64,000 nucleotides of DNA from BJGO01 sp039810885 (GTDB lineage: Bacteria; Bacteroidota; Bacteroidia; Chitinophagales; UBA10324), in contig JBDHXV010000006.1 of assembly GCA_039810885.1 (NCBI GenBank), positions 1 to 64,000 of the forward strand, written 5' to 3'. The notes under the pieces were generated by a model that was not told the DNA's origin, ran no database searches, and saw only the letters and a list, made by a program, of their open reading frames with translations. Positions 17,450-26,449 of the stretch are shown in pieces. The translations under genes and the position numbers were made by a program. Numbering within the stretch: position 1 is the first letter of the stretch; each line of letters opens with the position of its first letter.

Positions 17450-18736
17450 CTATTCCGTTATCACCAGAAAATAGGCCTTCTTGCCTTTTTGCAGTAAAAG
17501 ATATTTATCGTTAATAAGTTGTGTTGTATCAACTCGTAACTCGGGACCCTCAATAACTTTCTTGTTAATGCTTAGACCTTTACCTTGTATGCTGCGTCTT
17601 ACTTCACTCTTAGAGGTAATAAATCCTGTAATGTCTGCCATAAGTTCCAAAACATCGATCCCTCGCTGCAAATGCTCTCTGGAAATCTTCGCAGATGGAA
17701 CTCCTTCAAAAATCTGTTCAAACTCCGAGTTGTTGAATTGCTTTAGAGCCTCGGCCGTACTCTGTCCGAATAATACTTCAGAGGCTTTATGGGCAAATGC
17801 AAAGTCATCAGCAGAGTGAACCATTGTGGTAATTTCACGAGCCAATAATTTTTGCATTGCGCGAGTATGTGGTGCTATCTGATGTTCGGCTGCACAAGAT
17901 TCAATCTGTTCTTGAGTTAGAAAGGTAAATGTTCTCAAATATCGTAAAGCATCTTCATCGGCGGCATTGAGCCAGAATTGATAGAACTTATAGGGAGAGG
18001 TTTTATTCGGGTCTAAGAAAATATTCCCGCTTTCGCTTTTCCCAAATTTGCTGCCATCGGCTTTGGTAACTAAAGGACAAGTGATGGCATACGCTTCGCC
18101 TCCGCATTTGCGTCGGATTAATTCTGTACCGGTAGTCATATTCCCCCACTGATCGGATCCCCCTAATTGCAGTCGAACATTTTTATTTTGATACAAAAAG
18201 TAGTAATCATATCCTTGCAGTAGCTGATAAGAGAATTCTGTGAAAGAGATACCTCCTTCCAAGCGATTCTGAACAGAATCTTTTGCCAACATATAGCTTA
18301 TGGTAATATGCTTACCTACATCACGTAAAAATTGTAAAAAACCCATATCCTTAAACCAATCATAGTTATTCACAACTTCCGCATCTGTATTCCTATTTCC
18401 AAAATGAAGAAATTTCTCCAGTTGCTTTTGCTGACGTGAAACATTATAGCGTACTTGCTCTTCATTTAGCAAATTGCGCTCGGCAGATTTCCCGGATGGG
18501 TCGCCAATCATTCCGGTTGCCCCACCAACAAGGGCAATGGGTTTGTGCCCATGACGTTGCAGATGTTTAAGCAATAATATAGGCACTAAATTTCCGATAC
18601 CCAATGAATCCGAAGTAGGATCGAACCCTACATAACCTGCGGTACTTTCTTTATTTAACTGTTCTTCAACACCCGGAGTCATTTCCTGTAACATACCGCG
18701 CCATTGCAACTCTTCAATAAAAGCATTCTTGATCAT
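17450..18736 (-). CDS. tyrS: Tyrosyl-tRNA synthetase
   Basis: This class I synthetase charges tRNA-Tyr. At 428 aa it has the usual catalytic core and a C-terminal S4-like RNA-binding domain (about 355-428, with SEVRRSIQGKGLSINKK). The tyrosine/ATP site includes VGFDPTSDSLGIGNLVP and VGGATGMIGDPSGK. QLLQGYDYYFL, LGGSDQWGNMTTG and the KMSKS equivalent KFGKSESGN are also present. The HIGH motif reads GIGN, so its first His is Gly. The ATG at 18736 is chosen over an in-frame start at 18823 because a TACTTTTG box lies between them, ending 7 nt before this ATG. Confidence 0.96.
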   Translation of the reverse strand: MIKNAFIEELQWRGMLQEMTPGVEEQLNKESTAGYVGFDPTSDSLGIGNLVPILLLKHLQRHGHKPIALVGGATGMIGDPSGKSAERNLLNEEQVRYNVSRQQKQLEKFLHFGNRNTDAEVVNNYDWFKDMGFLQFLRDVGKHITISYMLAKDSVQNRLEGGISFTEFSYQLLQGYDYYFLYQNKNVRLQLGGSDQWGNMTTGTELIRRKCGGEAYAITCPLVTKADGSKFGKSESGNIFLDPNKTSPYKFYQFWLNAADEDALRYLRTFTFLTQEQIESCAAEHQIAPHTRAMQKLLAREITTMVHSADDFAFAHKASEVLFGQSTAEALKQFNNSEFEQIFEGVPSAKISREHLQRGIDVLELMADITGFITSKSEVRRSIQGKGLSINKKVIEGPELRVDTTQLINDKYLLLQKGKKAYFLVITE

Positions 18737-18743
18737 AGTGGGG

Positions 18744-18751
18744 CAAAAGTA
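18744..18751 (-). promoter_or_regulatory. -7 box of tyrS
   Basis: TACTTTTG on the minus strand ends 7 nt before the tyrS ATG at 18736. It decides between that ATG and the longer reading frame. Confidence 0.5.
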
Positions 18752-18764
18752 GAAAAATTGCTCT

Positions 18765-19427
18765 CTATTGTCTTGCAGATTCGAGCAGTTGCAAATCCGT
18801 TTGATATGGAATAACCTCCGCAAAGGGGTGAAATAAATATACCTTGTGCGTTTGCACTTCTTCGCATTGAATACGTTTTCGTATCACATTTCCTTTTCGA
18901 AAAAGACGTCCATTTATTGTGTGAAACAAAGCACCTTCGGCTAATTCTTCTACACGCGGGCGTTGAACACGATCATACTTTGCCAAAATACGCATTAAGT
19001 ATTCATCAGAACATGTTGATGATCCGGGAGCCTTGGCATATTCGTATAGTGCTTTTAAAATCTCATCCGGAAATACAGACAGACTCATGAATGAGTGTAT
19101 TAATTCAGCGAAAATAGCTTTCCAAACTTTTCCGTGTGCAGGTACCTGATTCCTATACATCATCCAACACTTCAAATGGGCTATTTCATGTATAAACGTG
19201 ATCAAAAACGAGTGCCGGTTCAGGTTTTTATTTATAGAAATGCGATGCCCTTTATTTCTATAAGGATGGCGATAATCTCCATACTTGCTGCTGCGTTGCG
19301 GTGTTAATGTAACATGGATTTTATACTCAATAATCCAGTCTATAACAATTGGAACAGCACTCTCTGCGACATAGGGGGCAATGAGAAGACTTAGTTTCTG
19401 TCGTAGTTCTTCGTCATAAGTTAACAT
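18765..19427 (-). CDS. SprT-like zinc metalloprotease-fold protein
   Basis: The 220-aa protein has the SprT-type zinc motif HEIAH in FLITFIHEIAHLKCWMMY, at about residues 77-81. HGKVWKAIFAELI follows, carrying the third likely metal ligand. Eukaryotic relatives (Spartan) cleave DNA-protein crosslinks; bacterial members are poorly characterised. The C-terminal half (EEGALF-like region, RLFRKGNVIRKRIQCEEV) could be a small beta-domain; only a single Cys is obvious there, so a zinc ribbon is unlikely. The stop lies 28 bp upstream of the tyrS ATG, so readthrough into tyrS is possible. It follows the four-helix membrane-protein gene by 13 bp. Confidence 0.82.
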   Translation of the reverse strand: MLTYDEELRQKLSLLIAPYVAESAVPIVIDWIIEYKIHVTLTPQRSSKYGDYRHPYRNKGHRISINKNLNRHSFLITFIHEIAHLKCWMMYRNQVPAHGKVWKAIFAELIHSFMSLSVFPDEILKALYEYAKAPGSSTCSDEYLMRILAKYDRVQRPRVEELAEGALFHTINGRLFRKGNVIRKRIQCEEVQTHKVYLFHPFAEVIPYQTDLQLLESARQ

Positions 19428-19440
19428 CCATGTATTGAGG

Positions 19441-19815
19441 TTATTTAACCTTTTTATTTAATTGTATAAATGCAGAAATCTCTATTACAGTATAGCAAAT
19501 GTAAAACAAGAAAAAAGGAAGAATAATTAATACACTTGGAGGCTTTTGAATGAGGGAATAAAATAGCACAAACAATACAGAGGCAAAGAGTTTAATAGTC
19601 ATACTACCCATAACAGCCGTACTGAACATGCGATGATTTTTTCCCGAAATGCTACGGGATGCAACGGCATAAATCACGGCTGTAATAATTGCAAAGAAGA
19701 GAATACTGCTATATGCAAAAGCATTTATGAAAGTTAAGCCACTGTATTGTTGAGTAACATAAGTAATCATAGTCAACGACACACTAAGGATAATCAAACG
19801 CAAGTAAAAACTCAT
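19441..19815 (-). CDS. Four-helix membrane protein (ATP synthase-associated position)
   Basis: The 124-aa product is almost entirely hydrophobic, with four predicted transmembrane helices: LRLIILSVSLTMITYV, AFAYSSILFFAIITAVIY, GSMTIKLFASVLFVLFYSL and VLIILPFFLFYICYTVIEI. I cannot name it from sequence. In many Bacteroidota a protein of this size sits between the AtpZ gene and atpB, and a chaperone-like role in F0 assembly has been supposed by position only. Here it abuts the AtpZ-like gene (no gap) but is followed by a SprT-like gene rather than atpB. Confidence 0.7.
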   Translation of the reverse strand: MSFYLRLIILSVSLTMITYVTQQYSGLTFINAFAYSSILFFAIITAVIYAVASRSISGKNHRMFSTAVMGSMTIKLFASVLFVLFYSLIQKPPSVLIILPFFLFYICYTVIEISAFIQLNKKVK

Positions 19816-20007
19816 TCAGGGCTTACCGGTAGTTTTGATGATAAGTACAAACACTGCAATAACGGCTATAATTAAAAGGGAGAGTAAGAAGAAAGGAAAA
19901 GAGGTTGCAAAAAACTTATCCAGATAATAACCACCGGTTAATCCGGCAAGCATTGTAGCCACGATTTGAAATGCAAGGGATGAATATTTCATCCACTCAT
20001 TTTTCAT
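19816..20007 (-). CDS. AtpZ/AtpI-family small membrane protein
   Basis: The 63-aa protein has two transmembrane helices. The first contains FQIVATMLAGLTGGYYLDKF, with the Gly-rich G-x-x-x-D pattern of AtpZ-like proteins. The second is PFFLLSLLIIAVIAVFVLII. Family members are linked to the F-type ATP synthase operon and have been tied to Mg/Ca transport or c-ring assembly in Firmicutes. No ATP synthase gene is within this window. Its start overlaps the bactofilin stop by 4 bp, so translation is coupled. Confidence 0.75.
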   Translation of the reverse strand: MKNEWMKYSSLAFQIVATMLAGLTGGYYLDKFFATSFPFFLLSLLIIAVIAVFVLIIKTTGKP

Positions 20008-20444
20008 ACGGCTTCTTTTTGCTTAATCTGTGTTGTGTTTGACTTTTCGTTAGGTTTAATTTCTTTAACTCCCATACGGCAGTTGCCATTAAACTTGGCA
20101 CCGGCTTCAACCACAAATTTGGTTGTGGTAATATCACCCTCCAGATAGGACGTTGATTTCATAAACAGCAGTTCATTGACCTCAATAGAGCCAAAAATTT
20201 TACCACTTATATCTGCATTTTCGCAAATTAAGTCGCCTTCAATGGAGCCGGTTATACCTACAACGATTTTAGCTTTGCTGGTAACAGTACCTTTCACCGT
20301 GCCATCAATACGGATATCGCCGTCACATTGAATGGACCCTTCAATGCGTGTGCCTGAGCCTATAGTATTCAATATTGGCCCATTGGCTACTGGAGTTTTT
20401 AAGTTGTTGTTTGTCTCTGACATATCGTTCTTTTTGTTGAACAT
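20004..20444 (-). CDS. Bactofilin (polymer-forming cytoskeletal protein)
   Basis: Bactofilins polymerise without nucleotide into filaments at the membrane and recruit cell-wall enzymes. The 146-aa protein has a short disordered N-terminal tail, the right-handed beta-helix core with six-residue periodicity (about 25-125: GSGTRIEGSIQCDGDIRIDG, then GTVTSKAKIVVG, GSIEGDLICENADISG and so on), and a polar C-terminal tail. The LytM-type peptidase gene lies 20 bp upstream in the same operon, the partner expected from bactofilin/M23 systems studied in other bacteria. Both ATGs (residues 1 and 8) are possible starts. Confidence 0.9.
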   Translation of the reverse strand: MFNKKNDMSETNNNLKTPVANGPILNTIGSGTRIEGSIQCDGDIRIDGTVKGTVTSKAKIVVGITGSIEGDLICENADISGKIFGSIEVNELLFMKSTSYLEGDITTTKFVVEAGAKFNGNCRMGVKEIKPNEKSNTTQIKQKEAV

Positions 20445-20464
20445 GTGATTGTATTGGTTGTTTT

Positions 20465-21367
20465 TTATTTAAAGACGATGTAGTCTCTTGGATTCATAGG
20501 AATACCATTGTACCATAGCTCAAAGTGTAAGTGTGGCCCCGTAGAATGCTCTCCGGTATTCCCGATAATGGCGATCACATCGCCCGCCCGCACATAACTA
20601 CCTTCTTTCTTGAGTAACACTGAATTATGTTTATACAAAGATATTAAATTATTGCGGTGCTGCAAGGCTATTACATAGCCTGTTTCACTAGTCCAGGCAG
20701 AGAATAAAACCACCCCGTCCATTACAGCTTTAATAGGTTCATTTTCAGGAGCTACGATATCTACACCAAAGTGATCTTTTTTGGGATCAAATTCATCGGT
20801 AACATACCCTTTTAAAGGAGGGAAGAAATAAAAGCTCTTGAGACTCGTATTCTGACTCATATTTGGATTAAGAGATAGATTTAAGCCGAGGCTATAACTA
20901 CTTTCACTTTCCATTTGCTTGCGCAGTTCTTTTTCTTTGTCCGAAACGGTTTTTAGATTAATGGTATCGTAAAGTTTCTTAGGTGCACCGACATCAATAA
21001 CCGGCGTATCAATTTTAACTACGGGAGTGTTCCCGTTAACAATTTGTAATAAGTTATTGATGTATAAATCATTTGCCTGCGATTCATTTTCTAGCGAGTC
21101 TGCACGCATTTGGAGAGATACAATCTCACTCCTATAATCGCTGCCTGTGTACCCCGGAATATATTCTTTTAATGGGGTAAAAATCAATACCGATGAAATT
21201 AACAGCACCAAAAAAACAAATATGGTGCTAAGAAATAAATAAACATTAAAGCGTGAAAGCCGAAAGGAACTCACTTCCTCAAACGACTCATCATTCAATA
21301 TAACCAGACGATACTTATTCGTCAATCGCTTCATCCAGTTCTTGCTCTCTTTTACAGAATCGTCCAT
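20465..21367 (-). CDS. M23 (LytM-type) peptidase, membrane-anchored
   Basis: The 300-aa protein has a cytoplasmic N-terminus, one transmembrane helix (about 29-55, YLFLSTIFVFLVLLISSVLIF), a coiled-coil segment (about 75-110) and a C-terminal M23 domain. Zinc ligands are visible as His and Asp in DHFGVDIVAPENEP and the HxH in STGPHLHFELWYNG. GDVIAIIGNTGEHS is the usual preceding loop. It should cut peptidoglycan crosslinks in the periplasm, or regulate another hydrolase. It heads the bactofilin-AtpZ operon. A TAATATTG sequence 4 nt before the ATG resembles a -7 box. Confidence 0.9.
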   Translation of the reverse strand: MDDSVKESKNWMKRLTNKYRLVILNDESFEEVSSFRLSRFNVYLFLSTIFVFLVLLISSVLIFTPLKEYIPGYTGSDYRSEIVSLQMRADSLENESQANDLYINNLLQIVNGNTPVVKIDTPVIDVGAPKKLYDTINLKTVSDKEKELRKQMESESSYSLGLNLSLNPNMSQNTSLKSFYFFPPLKGYVTDEFDPKKDHFGVDIVAPENEPIKAVMDGVVLFSAWTSETGYVIALQHRNNLISLYKHNSVLLKKEGSYVRAGDVIAIIGNTGEHSTGPHLHFELWYNGIPMNPRDYIVFK

Positions 21368-21526
21368 TATACAATATTACGGTGTTGATTGTTTTAGATG
21401 TAAAACGAAATTTTAAAATATTTTTGTCGTTAAGCTGGATGAAATCTAACGGATACTGACTTTTTACCGTCAATTCCTAGCACGTTTTCATCGAAAAGCG
21501 AGTGTAATATAGAAAACCAAAACAAT

Positions 21527-24181
21527 TTGAAGCATAGCATAAGAAGCATTTTTATTTTTCTGCTCATAGCCGGAAGCATGTGCTTTAACCCGTTCGATAT
21601 ACTTGCTCAATCAAGATATAGTCTAATCGGTAGAATATATCATAATACAGTACATCGCTATAATGCCTATTACAACGCTAATAATAAAATGAAGGCAGGA
21701 CAGCGGGGCATAAATAATTCACTTCAAGATGATTACTCTAAATTACTGCCTGTTGACAAAGGGGAACTAAGTAGCGGAAGTTCTATTCCCGATATTGACT
21801 CTATCATCACCCGATTGACGGTTGCCAATAGAATTCATTCAAAAAGCAAATGGGTAGATGATTGTAATTTGATGATAGGTAAAGCTTATTATATGAAGAA
21901 GGATTATGAAAGTGCTCTACAATCATTCCAATATATCGTTGGATCATATCGGCCGCCTAAAGGGAAACAACCGGTTACTGAACGGTCGCAAAAGGGAAAA
22001 AAATTGGAATATGAGGGTGTGAAAGTACCTTGGCTGCAACCCAAGCGTTCCCTTTTGGGCTCATTAAGACACCAGCCCGTAAAGGATGAAGCTATTTTGT
22101 GGTTAGTGAGTAGTTATATCAAACTAAAGAAATATTATGAGGCAGAAACCATTATTAAAATGGCTGAAAAGAATTATGATTTTAGTTATAAATATCGCGC
22201 CTTATTAGAAGCTCGCTATGCGCAGATGTTGATAGATCAGGAGCGATACAAAGATGCTATTCGCCCCTTAATACACGCCATAGCTATGACAAGAGATAAA
22301 GCAACGAAGAGGCGTTACGTCTATATTTTAGCACAACTTTATCAACTTACAGATAACTCAGATAAATCCATTAAAACATTTAAAGAGGTGCTGTCCATGC
22401 AACCAGACTACAAAATGGATTTTAATGCACGCATCAATATTGCACGCTCCTTTACCGGTAAAGGAAAAACATCGGTTAAGGAGGTGTTAGACATTTTGGA
22501 GAAGATGGCCAAAGATTCTAAGTACGAAGAATTTTTAGACCAGATTTATTACACCATGGCTGAAGTTTATTTGACACAGAATGATAAGGATAAGGCTATG
22601 GATTATTTACAACTCTCTGTACAATCCAGTGTGAGCAACAACAATCAGAAAGGCTTGAGCTATTTGAAAATGGGTGAATTAGCCTTTACATCGCAACAAT
22701 ATAAGCCTGCTAAGTTTTACTACGACAGTACTCTGCAATTTATTTCAAAATCATACATTGAGTTAGATGCAGTCCAAAACAGAAGTAATATCCTCAACAA
22801 TTTAGTGCAGCAGCTAACCATAATTCACGATGAAGATAGTGTAATTACGCTGGCGAACATGACTGAGAGCCAACGTAAATCTGCTTTACAAAAAGCATTA
22901 ATTCAAATAGAAAAGCAAAAGCAACTGGAAAAGCAAAAGTTAACTCAACTCAACAGAGTGAATACCGGTGGCGGAAATCAAACATTAAGCGGAGGTTCGT
23001 TCTACTTTTATAATCCGGTACAGCGCGCAAACGGCTATAATGACTTTATCAAAGATTGGGGTAATCGTAAGCTCGAAGACAACTGGCGCAGGGCAAACAA
23101 ATTATCCGTTATGAGCAGTGACCTGGATTCATCACAAAACAAACAAGAAGAAAAGCAACTTACCCTTGCTGATTTAGAAGCAGGATTACCTTTGACTCCT
23201 GAGAAGATGGAGAAATCCATACAACATCTTATGGGAGCATATTATGCTGCCGGTACCATCTTTAAAGAAGATTTGCAAAATGATAAAAAAGCAATCGAAT
23301 ACTTTGAAAAGTTGAGCAACAAGTATCCGAAAAATGATTTTGAACCTCAAACGCTGTATCAACTTTATATTCTATACACACGAAAACCAGACGAGGCACA
23401 AGCTTTAGCAGCAAAGAATAAGCTAATAGCAGATTACCCGGATAATACATTCACGAAACATCTGTTGAACCCGAATACACAGATACAACAAACAAATAAG
23501 ACCGATGCAGGTGAGCGTTATTACAAATATGCCTTTCGCATGTATAATGAAAGTCAGTTTCCTAAAGTGATTATTGCGGCAGATTCTGCTGCTAAGGCTT
23601 TTAACAAATCGATTTATATGCCTAAGTTTGATTTGCTACGAGCATTTGCAATTGCACAAACTAAAGGCAAAGATTCGCTGAAAGCTGCACTCACTATGTT
23701 TTTGATAAAATATCCAAGCGGGGAAGAAAATCAAAAAGCTAAAGATATTTTAGCAATGATTGAAAAGAATTCAAAAAATGAGAAGCCTAAAGTAGTGAAT
23801 GATGCACCATCAAAAAGCGATTATGAATATAAACCGAATGCATCTCAGTTTATTGTGGTTGTATTTGATGAAATTAAACCAAGTAATAAAGCCATAGCGG
23901 ATTCTCTTATACTCTACAATGCCAAGATGCGCTCATCTGAAAGCCTGAAAGTAAATACCATGCTGTTGGATGAAACTAGACAAATGGTATTGGTAAAACA
24001 ATTTAAGAATAGCACTTTGGCTATGATGTATTACAACGAAATGCTTGCTAACGAAAATCTGTTTGACTCTGTTGAAACCACCTATCACACTTTTGTGATA
24101 GATGATAAAAACTTCAGCACATTTTTCAAGACTAAAAACCTTGATTTATACATGGCATTTTTTGATAGCAATTACAAATAA
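21527..24181 (+). CDS. porW: PorW/SprE-like tetratricopeptide protein of the type IX secretion system
   Basis: PorW/SprE is an envelope TPR protein needed for T9SS function and, in gliding species, motility. The 884-aa product begins at a TTG with a signal sequence (IRSIFIFLLIAGSMCF). The characteristic GRIYHNTVHRYNAYYNANNK follows. Successive TPR-like helical pairs come next: DDCNLMIGKAYYMKKDYESA, KDEAILWLVSSYIKLKKYYE, YKDAIRPLIHAIA and YLKMGELAFTSQQYKPAK. The C-terminal region (about 770-884) is a globular domain with FIVVVFDEI. A Cys in the leader (GSMCF) could make it a lipoprotein, but the box is not ideal. The PBP gene starts 3 bp after the stop. Confidence 0.85.
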   Translation: MKHSIRSIFIFLLIAGSMCFNPFDILAQSRYSLIGRIYHNTVHRYNAYYNANNKMKAGQRGINNSLQDDYSKLLPVDKGELSSGSSIPDIDSIITRLTVANRIHSKSKWVDDCNLMIGKAYYMKKDYESALQSFQYIVGSYRPPKGKQPVTERSQKGKKLEYEGVKVPWLQPKRSLLGSLRHQPVKDEAILWLVSSYIKLKKYYEAETIIKMAEKNYDFSYKYRALLEARYAQMLIDQERYKDAIRPLIHAIAMTRDKATKRRYVYILAQLYQLTDNSDKSIKTFKEVLSMQPDYKMDFNARINIARSFTGKGKTSVKEVLDILEKMAKDSKYEEFLDQIYYTMAEVYLTQNDKDKAMDYLQLSVQSSVSNNNQKGLSYLKMGELAFTSQQYKPAKFYYDSTLQFISKSYIELDAVQNRSNILNNLVQQLTIIHDEDSVITLANMTESQRKSALQKALIQIEKQKQLEKQKLTQLNRVNTGGGNQTLSGGSFYFYNPVQRANGYNDFIKDWGNRKLEDNWRRANKLSVMSSDLDSSQNKQEEKQLTLADLEAGLPLTPEKMEKSIQHLMGAYYAAGTIFKEDLQNDKKAIEYFEKLSNKYPKNDFEPQTLYQLYILYTRKPDEAQALAAKNKLIADYPDNTFTKHLLNPNTQIQQTNKTDAGERYYKYAFRMYNESQFPKVIIAADSAAKAFNKSIYMPKFDLLRAFAIAQTKGKDSLKAALTMFLIKYPSGEENQKAKDILAMIEKNSKNEKPKVVNDAPSKSDYEYKPNASQFIVVVFDEIKPSNKAIADSLILYNAKMRSSESLKVNTMLLDETRQMVLVKQFKNSTLAMMYYNEMLANENLFDSVETTYHTFVIDDKNFSTFFKTKNLDLYMAFFDSNYK

Positions 24182-24184
24182 ACT

Positions 24185-26395
24185 ATGGCAAAGAATAAAG
24201 AGAAGGGCCGTTTTAAGATTTACATCATTATGCTATGGAGCATGACTGTGCTCTTCATTCTCGCAGTTGCAGGATTATTTGTATTAACAGCAGATGGATT
24301 GTTTGGTGATATGCCTTCATTCGAACAATTAGAGAATCCGAAAAGTCAACTTGCTACAGAAGTTTATTCATCTGAAGGGATATTATTAGGAAAATACTAT
24401 TTCCAGAACAGAAGCATCGCTTCGTTTGAAGAGATTCCTCCACTATTAAAGAACACACTGCTCGCAACGGAAGATATACGCTTTTATGATCATAGCGGTA
24501 TAGATTACAAAGGCACCTTGCGCGCCATCTTCTCAACCTTGATGGGTGATAAAGAAGGGGCCAGCACAATTACACAACAGTTAGCAAAAAACCTTTTTCC
24601 TAGGCCGAAAGAGAGAACCCTTGTCTCTACGCTAACTGCAAAATTGAAAGAATGGATTACATCGGTTAGGCTGGAGCGACATTACACCAAAGATGAAATC
24701 ATCAACCTGTATTTGAACACGGTTGAATTCAGCGAAAATTCGTATGGTATTAAATCGGCAGCACGTACCTACTTTAACAAAATACCGGATTCACTAAAAG
24801 TTGAAGAAGCAGCCCTGCTAATCGGTATGTTAAAAGGAAGCACGCTATATAATCCAAGACGTAATCCCGGGAAATCCTTGGCTCGACGCAATGTCGTGCT
24901 GGATCAAATGTCAAAATATAAGTTCTTAACACCACTGGTCGCTGATTCAATAAAGAACCTGCCGATAAAACTCAATTATATCAGCCCGGATCATAACGAG
25001 GGTTATGCAACCTATTTCCGAGAGTTTTTAAGGATGGACTTGCTTAAATGGAGTAAAGAGAACACTAAGGCTGATGGTACAAATTATAATATTTATACAG
25101 ACGGCCTGAAAATATATACCACCATCAGCTACAAGATGCAGCGCTATGCCGAGATAGCTGTTAATAAACACATGCGAGAATTGCAGGATCAGTTTTTCAA
25201 AAGTTATAAAACAAAACGACCGTGGGGAGATAATGATGACTTTATTGCAAACGCAATGAAACAGTGTGATCGTTACATACGAATGAAAAAACGTGGCGCA
25301 CCCGAAGATTCAATTAACCTGGCTTTTAAAACACCAATAAGCATGACGGTATATTCCTATAAAGGAGATTTAGATACCGTTATGTCTCCTTGGGATTCTA
25401 TTAAATACTATAAAATGTTCTTGCATACCGGATTTATGGTTATGGATCCGCTCAGCGGTAATATTTTGGCATGGGTTGGTGGCATTAACCATAGGTATTT
25501 TCAATATGATCATGTGAATATTAGAGCAAAGCGTCAAGTAGGCTCAACCATAAAGCCTATACTCTATACACTAGCTATTGAGAACGGCTACTCTCCTTGT
25601 TATACGGTAGCCAATCAAAAAGTGGTCTTTGAAAACTTTAATAACTGGTCGCCGGATAATTCGGATAACAAGTACGGAGGAACACTTACCTTATTTCAGG
25701 GTCTTGCCGGTTCTGTAAATACGATAAGTGCCTATCTAATGAAGCAGCTCGGCCCACAGCCTATGATTAATCTTGCACAACGAATGGGCATTACCAGCAA
25801 TATGGATCCTTATCCCTCCATCTGCTTAGGAACACCCGATATTTCCGTTTATGAAATGACAGGGGCATACAGCACATTCGTAAACCACGGCACCTATACC
25901 AAGCCGCAATACATTACTCGCATTACTGACAATCAGGGCACTTTGATACAAGAATTTCAATCAAAGCAAGTTGAGGTAATAAATGAGTCGGTTGCTTATG
26001 TGATGTGTCGTATGTTACAGAACGTTGTAGATATTGGAACGGCACGGCGAATTCGCTTTAAGTATAATCTTAAAGGAGAACTTGGGGGTAAGACAGGTAC
26101 TACACAGAGCAACACCGATGGTTGGTTTATGGGTATCACGCCTCAACTATGTGGAGGATGCTGGGTTGGAGGTGAAGACCGAATCATTCGATTTCGTTCG
26201 ATGCAATTTGGGCAAGGCGCGGCTATGGCTTTGCCTATTTGGGCCTATTTTCTACAATCCGTCTATGCGGATAAGAGCTTAGGAGTAACACCGGATGCGC
26301 ATTTTCAGCCACCTATAGAAATGAATATTGAAATAGACTGTGCTAAGTATAATAAAGGAGGCACGACCAACAACCTCATCTTCGGCGAAGAATAA
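24185..26395 (+). CDS. mrcA: Class A penicillin-binding protein (PBP1A-type)
   Basis: This bifunctional enzyme polymerises glycan strands and crosslinks peptides in peptidoglycan. The 736-aa protein has a short cytoplasmic tail and one transmembrane helix (about 12-36). The GT51 domain has ATEDIRFYDHSGID (catalytic Glu) and GASTITQQLAKNLF. The transpeptidase domain has the nucleophile Ser454 in RQVGSTIKPILY, SVN in AGSVNTIS, and KTGTT at about 636. The last codons (KGGTTNNLIFGEE) lie inside a 96-bp repeat that occurs again at 26986. The close coupling to porW (3 bp) suggests joint expression of wall synthesis and a secretion component. Confidence 0.95.
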   Translation: MAKNKEKGRFKIYIIMLWSMTVLFILAVAGLFVLTADGLFGDMPSFEQLENPKSQLATEVYSSEGILLGKYYFQNRSIASFEEIPPLLKNTLLATEDIRFYDHSGIDYKGTLRAIFSTLMGDKEGASTITQQLAKNLFPRPKERTLVSTLTAKLKEWITSVRLERHYTKDEIINLYLNTVEFSENSYGIKSAARTYFNKIPDSLKVEEAALLIGMLKGSTLYNPRRNPGKSLARRNVVLDQMSKYKFLTPLVADSIKNLPIKLNYISPDHNEGYATYFREFLRMDLLKWSKENTKADGTNYNIYTDGLKIYTTISYKMQRYAEIAVNKHMRELQDQFFKSYKTKRPWGDNDDFIANAMKQCDRYIRMKKRGAPEDSINLAFKTPISMTVYSYKGDLDTVMSPWDSIKYYKMFLHTGFMVMDPLSGNILAWVGGINHRYFQYDHVNIRAKRQVGSTIKPILYTLAIENGYSPCYTVANQKVVFENFNNWSPDNSDNKYGGTLTLFQGLAGSVNTISAYLMKQLGPQPMINLAQRMGITSNMDPYPSICLGTPDISVYEMTGAYSTFVNHGTYTKPQYITRITDNQGTLIQEFQSKQVEVINESVAYVMCRMLQNVVDIGTARRIRFKYNLKGELGGKTGTTQSNTDGWFMGITPQLCGGCWVGGEDRIIRFRSMQFGQGAAMALPIWAYFLQSVYADKSLGVTPDAHFQPPIEMNIEIDCAKYNKGGTTNNLIFGEE

Positions 26396-26449
26396 GGAGC
26401 TCATCTCAATAGGTATGCGATTTGTTTTAATTTTTGGATATTCAGTGTA
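26354..26449 (+). repeat. 96-bp direct repeat, copy 1 (spans the PBP stop codon)
   Basis: It covers the last 13 codons and stop of the PBP gene plus 54 bp of 3' flank. Copy 2 lies exactly 632 bp downstream. I count 7 differences in 96 positions. The two in coding sequence are synonymous (GGC ACG versus GGT ACA); four cluster in the ten bases after the stop; one is in the flank. Confidence 0.95.

Noticed and set aside
18737..18823. N-terminal extension of TyrS
   Set aside because: The added residues are not TyrS-like, overlap the SprT-like gene and span a likely promoter box.
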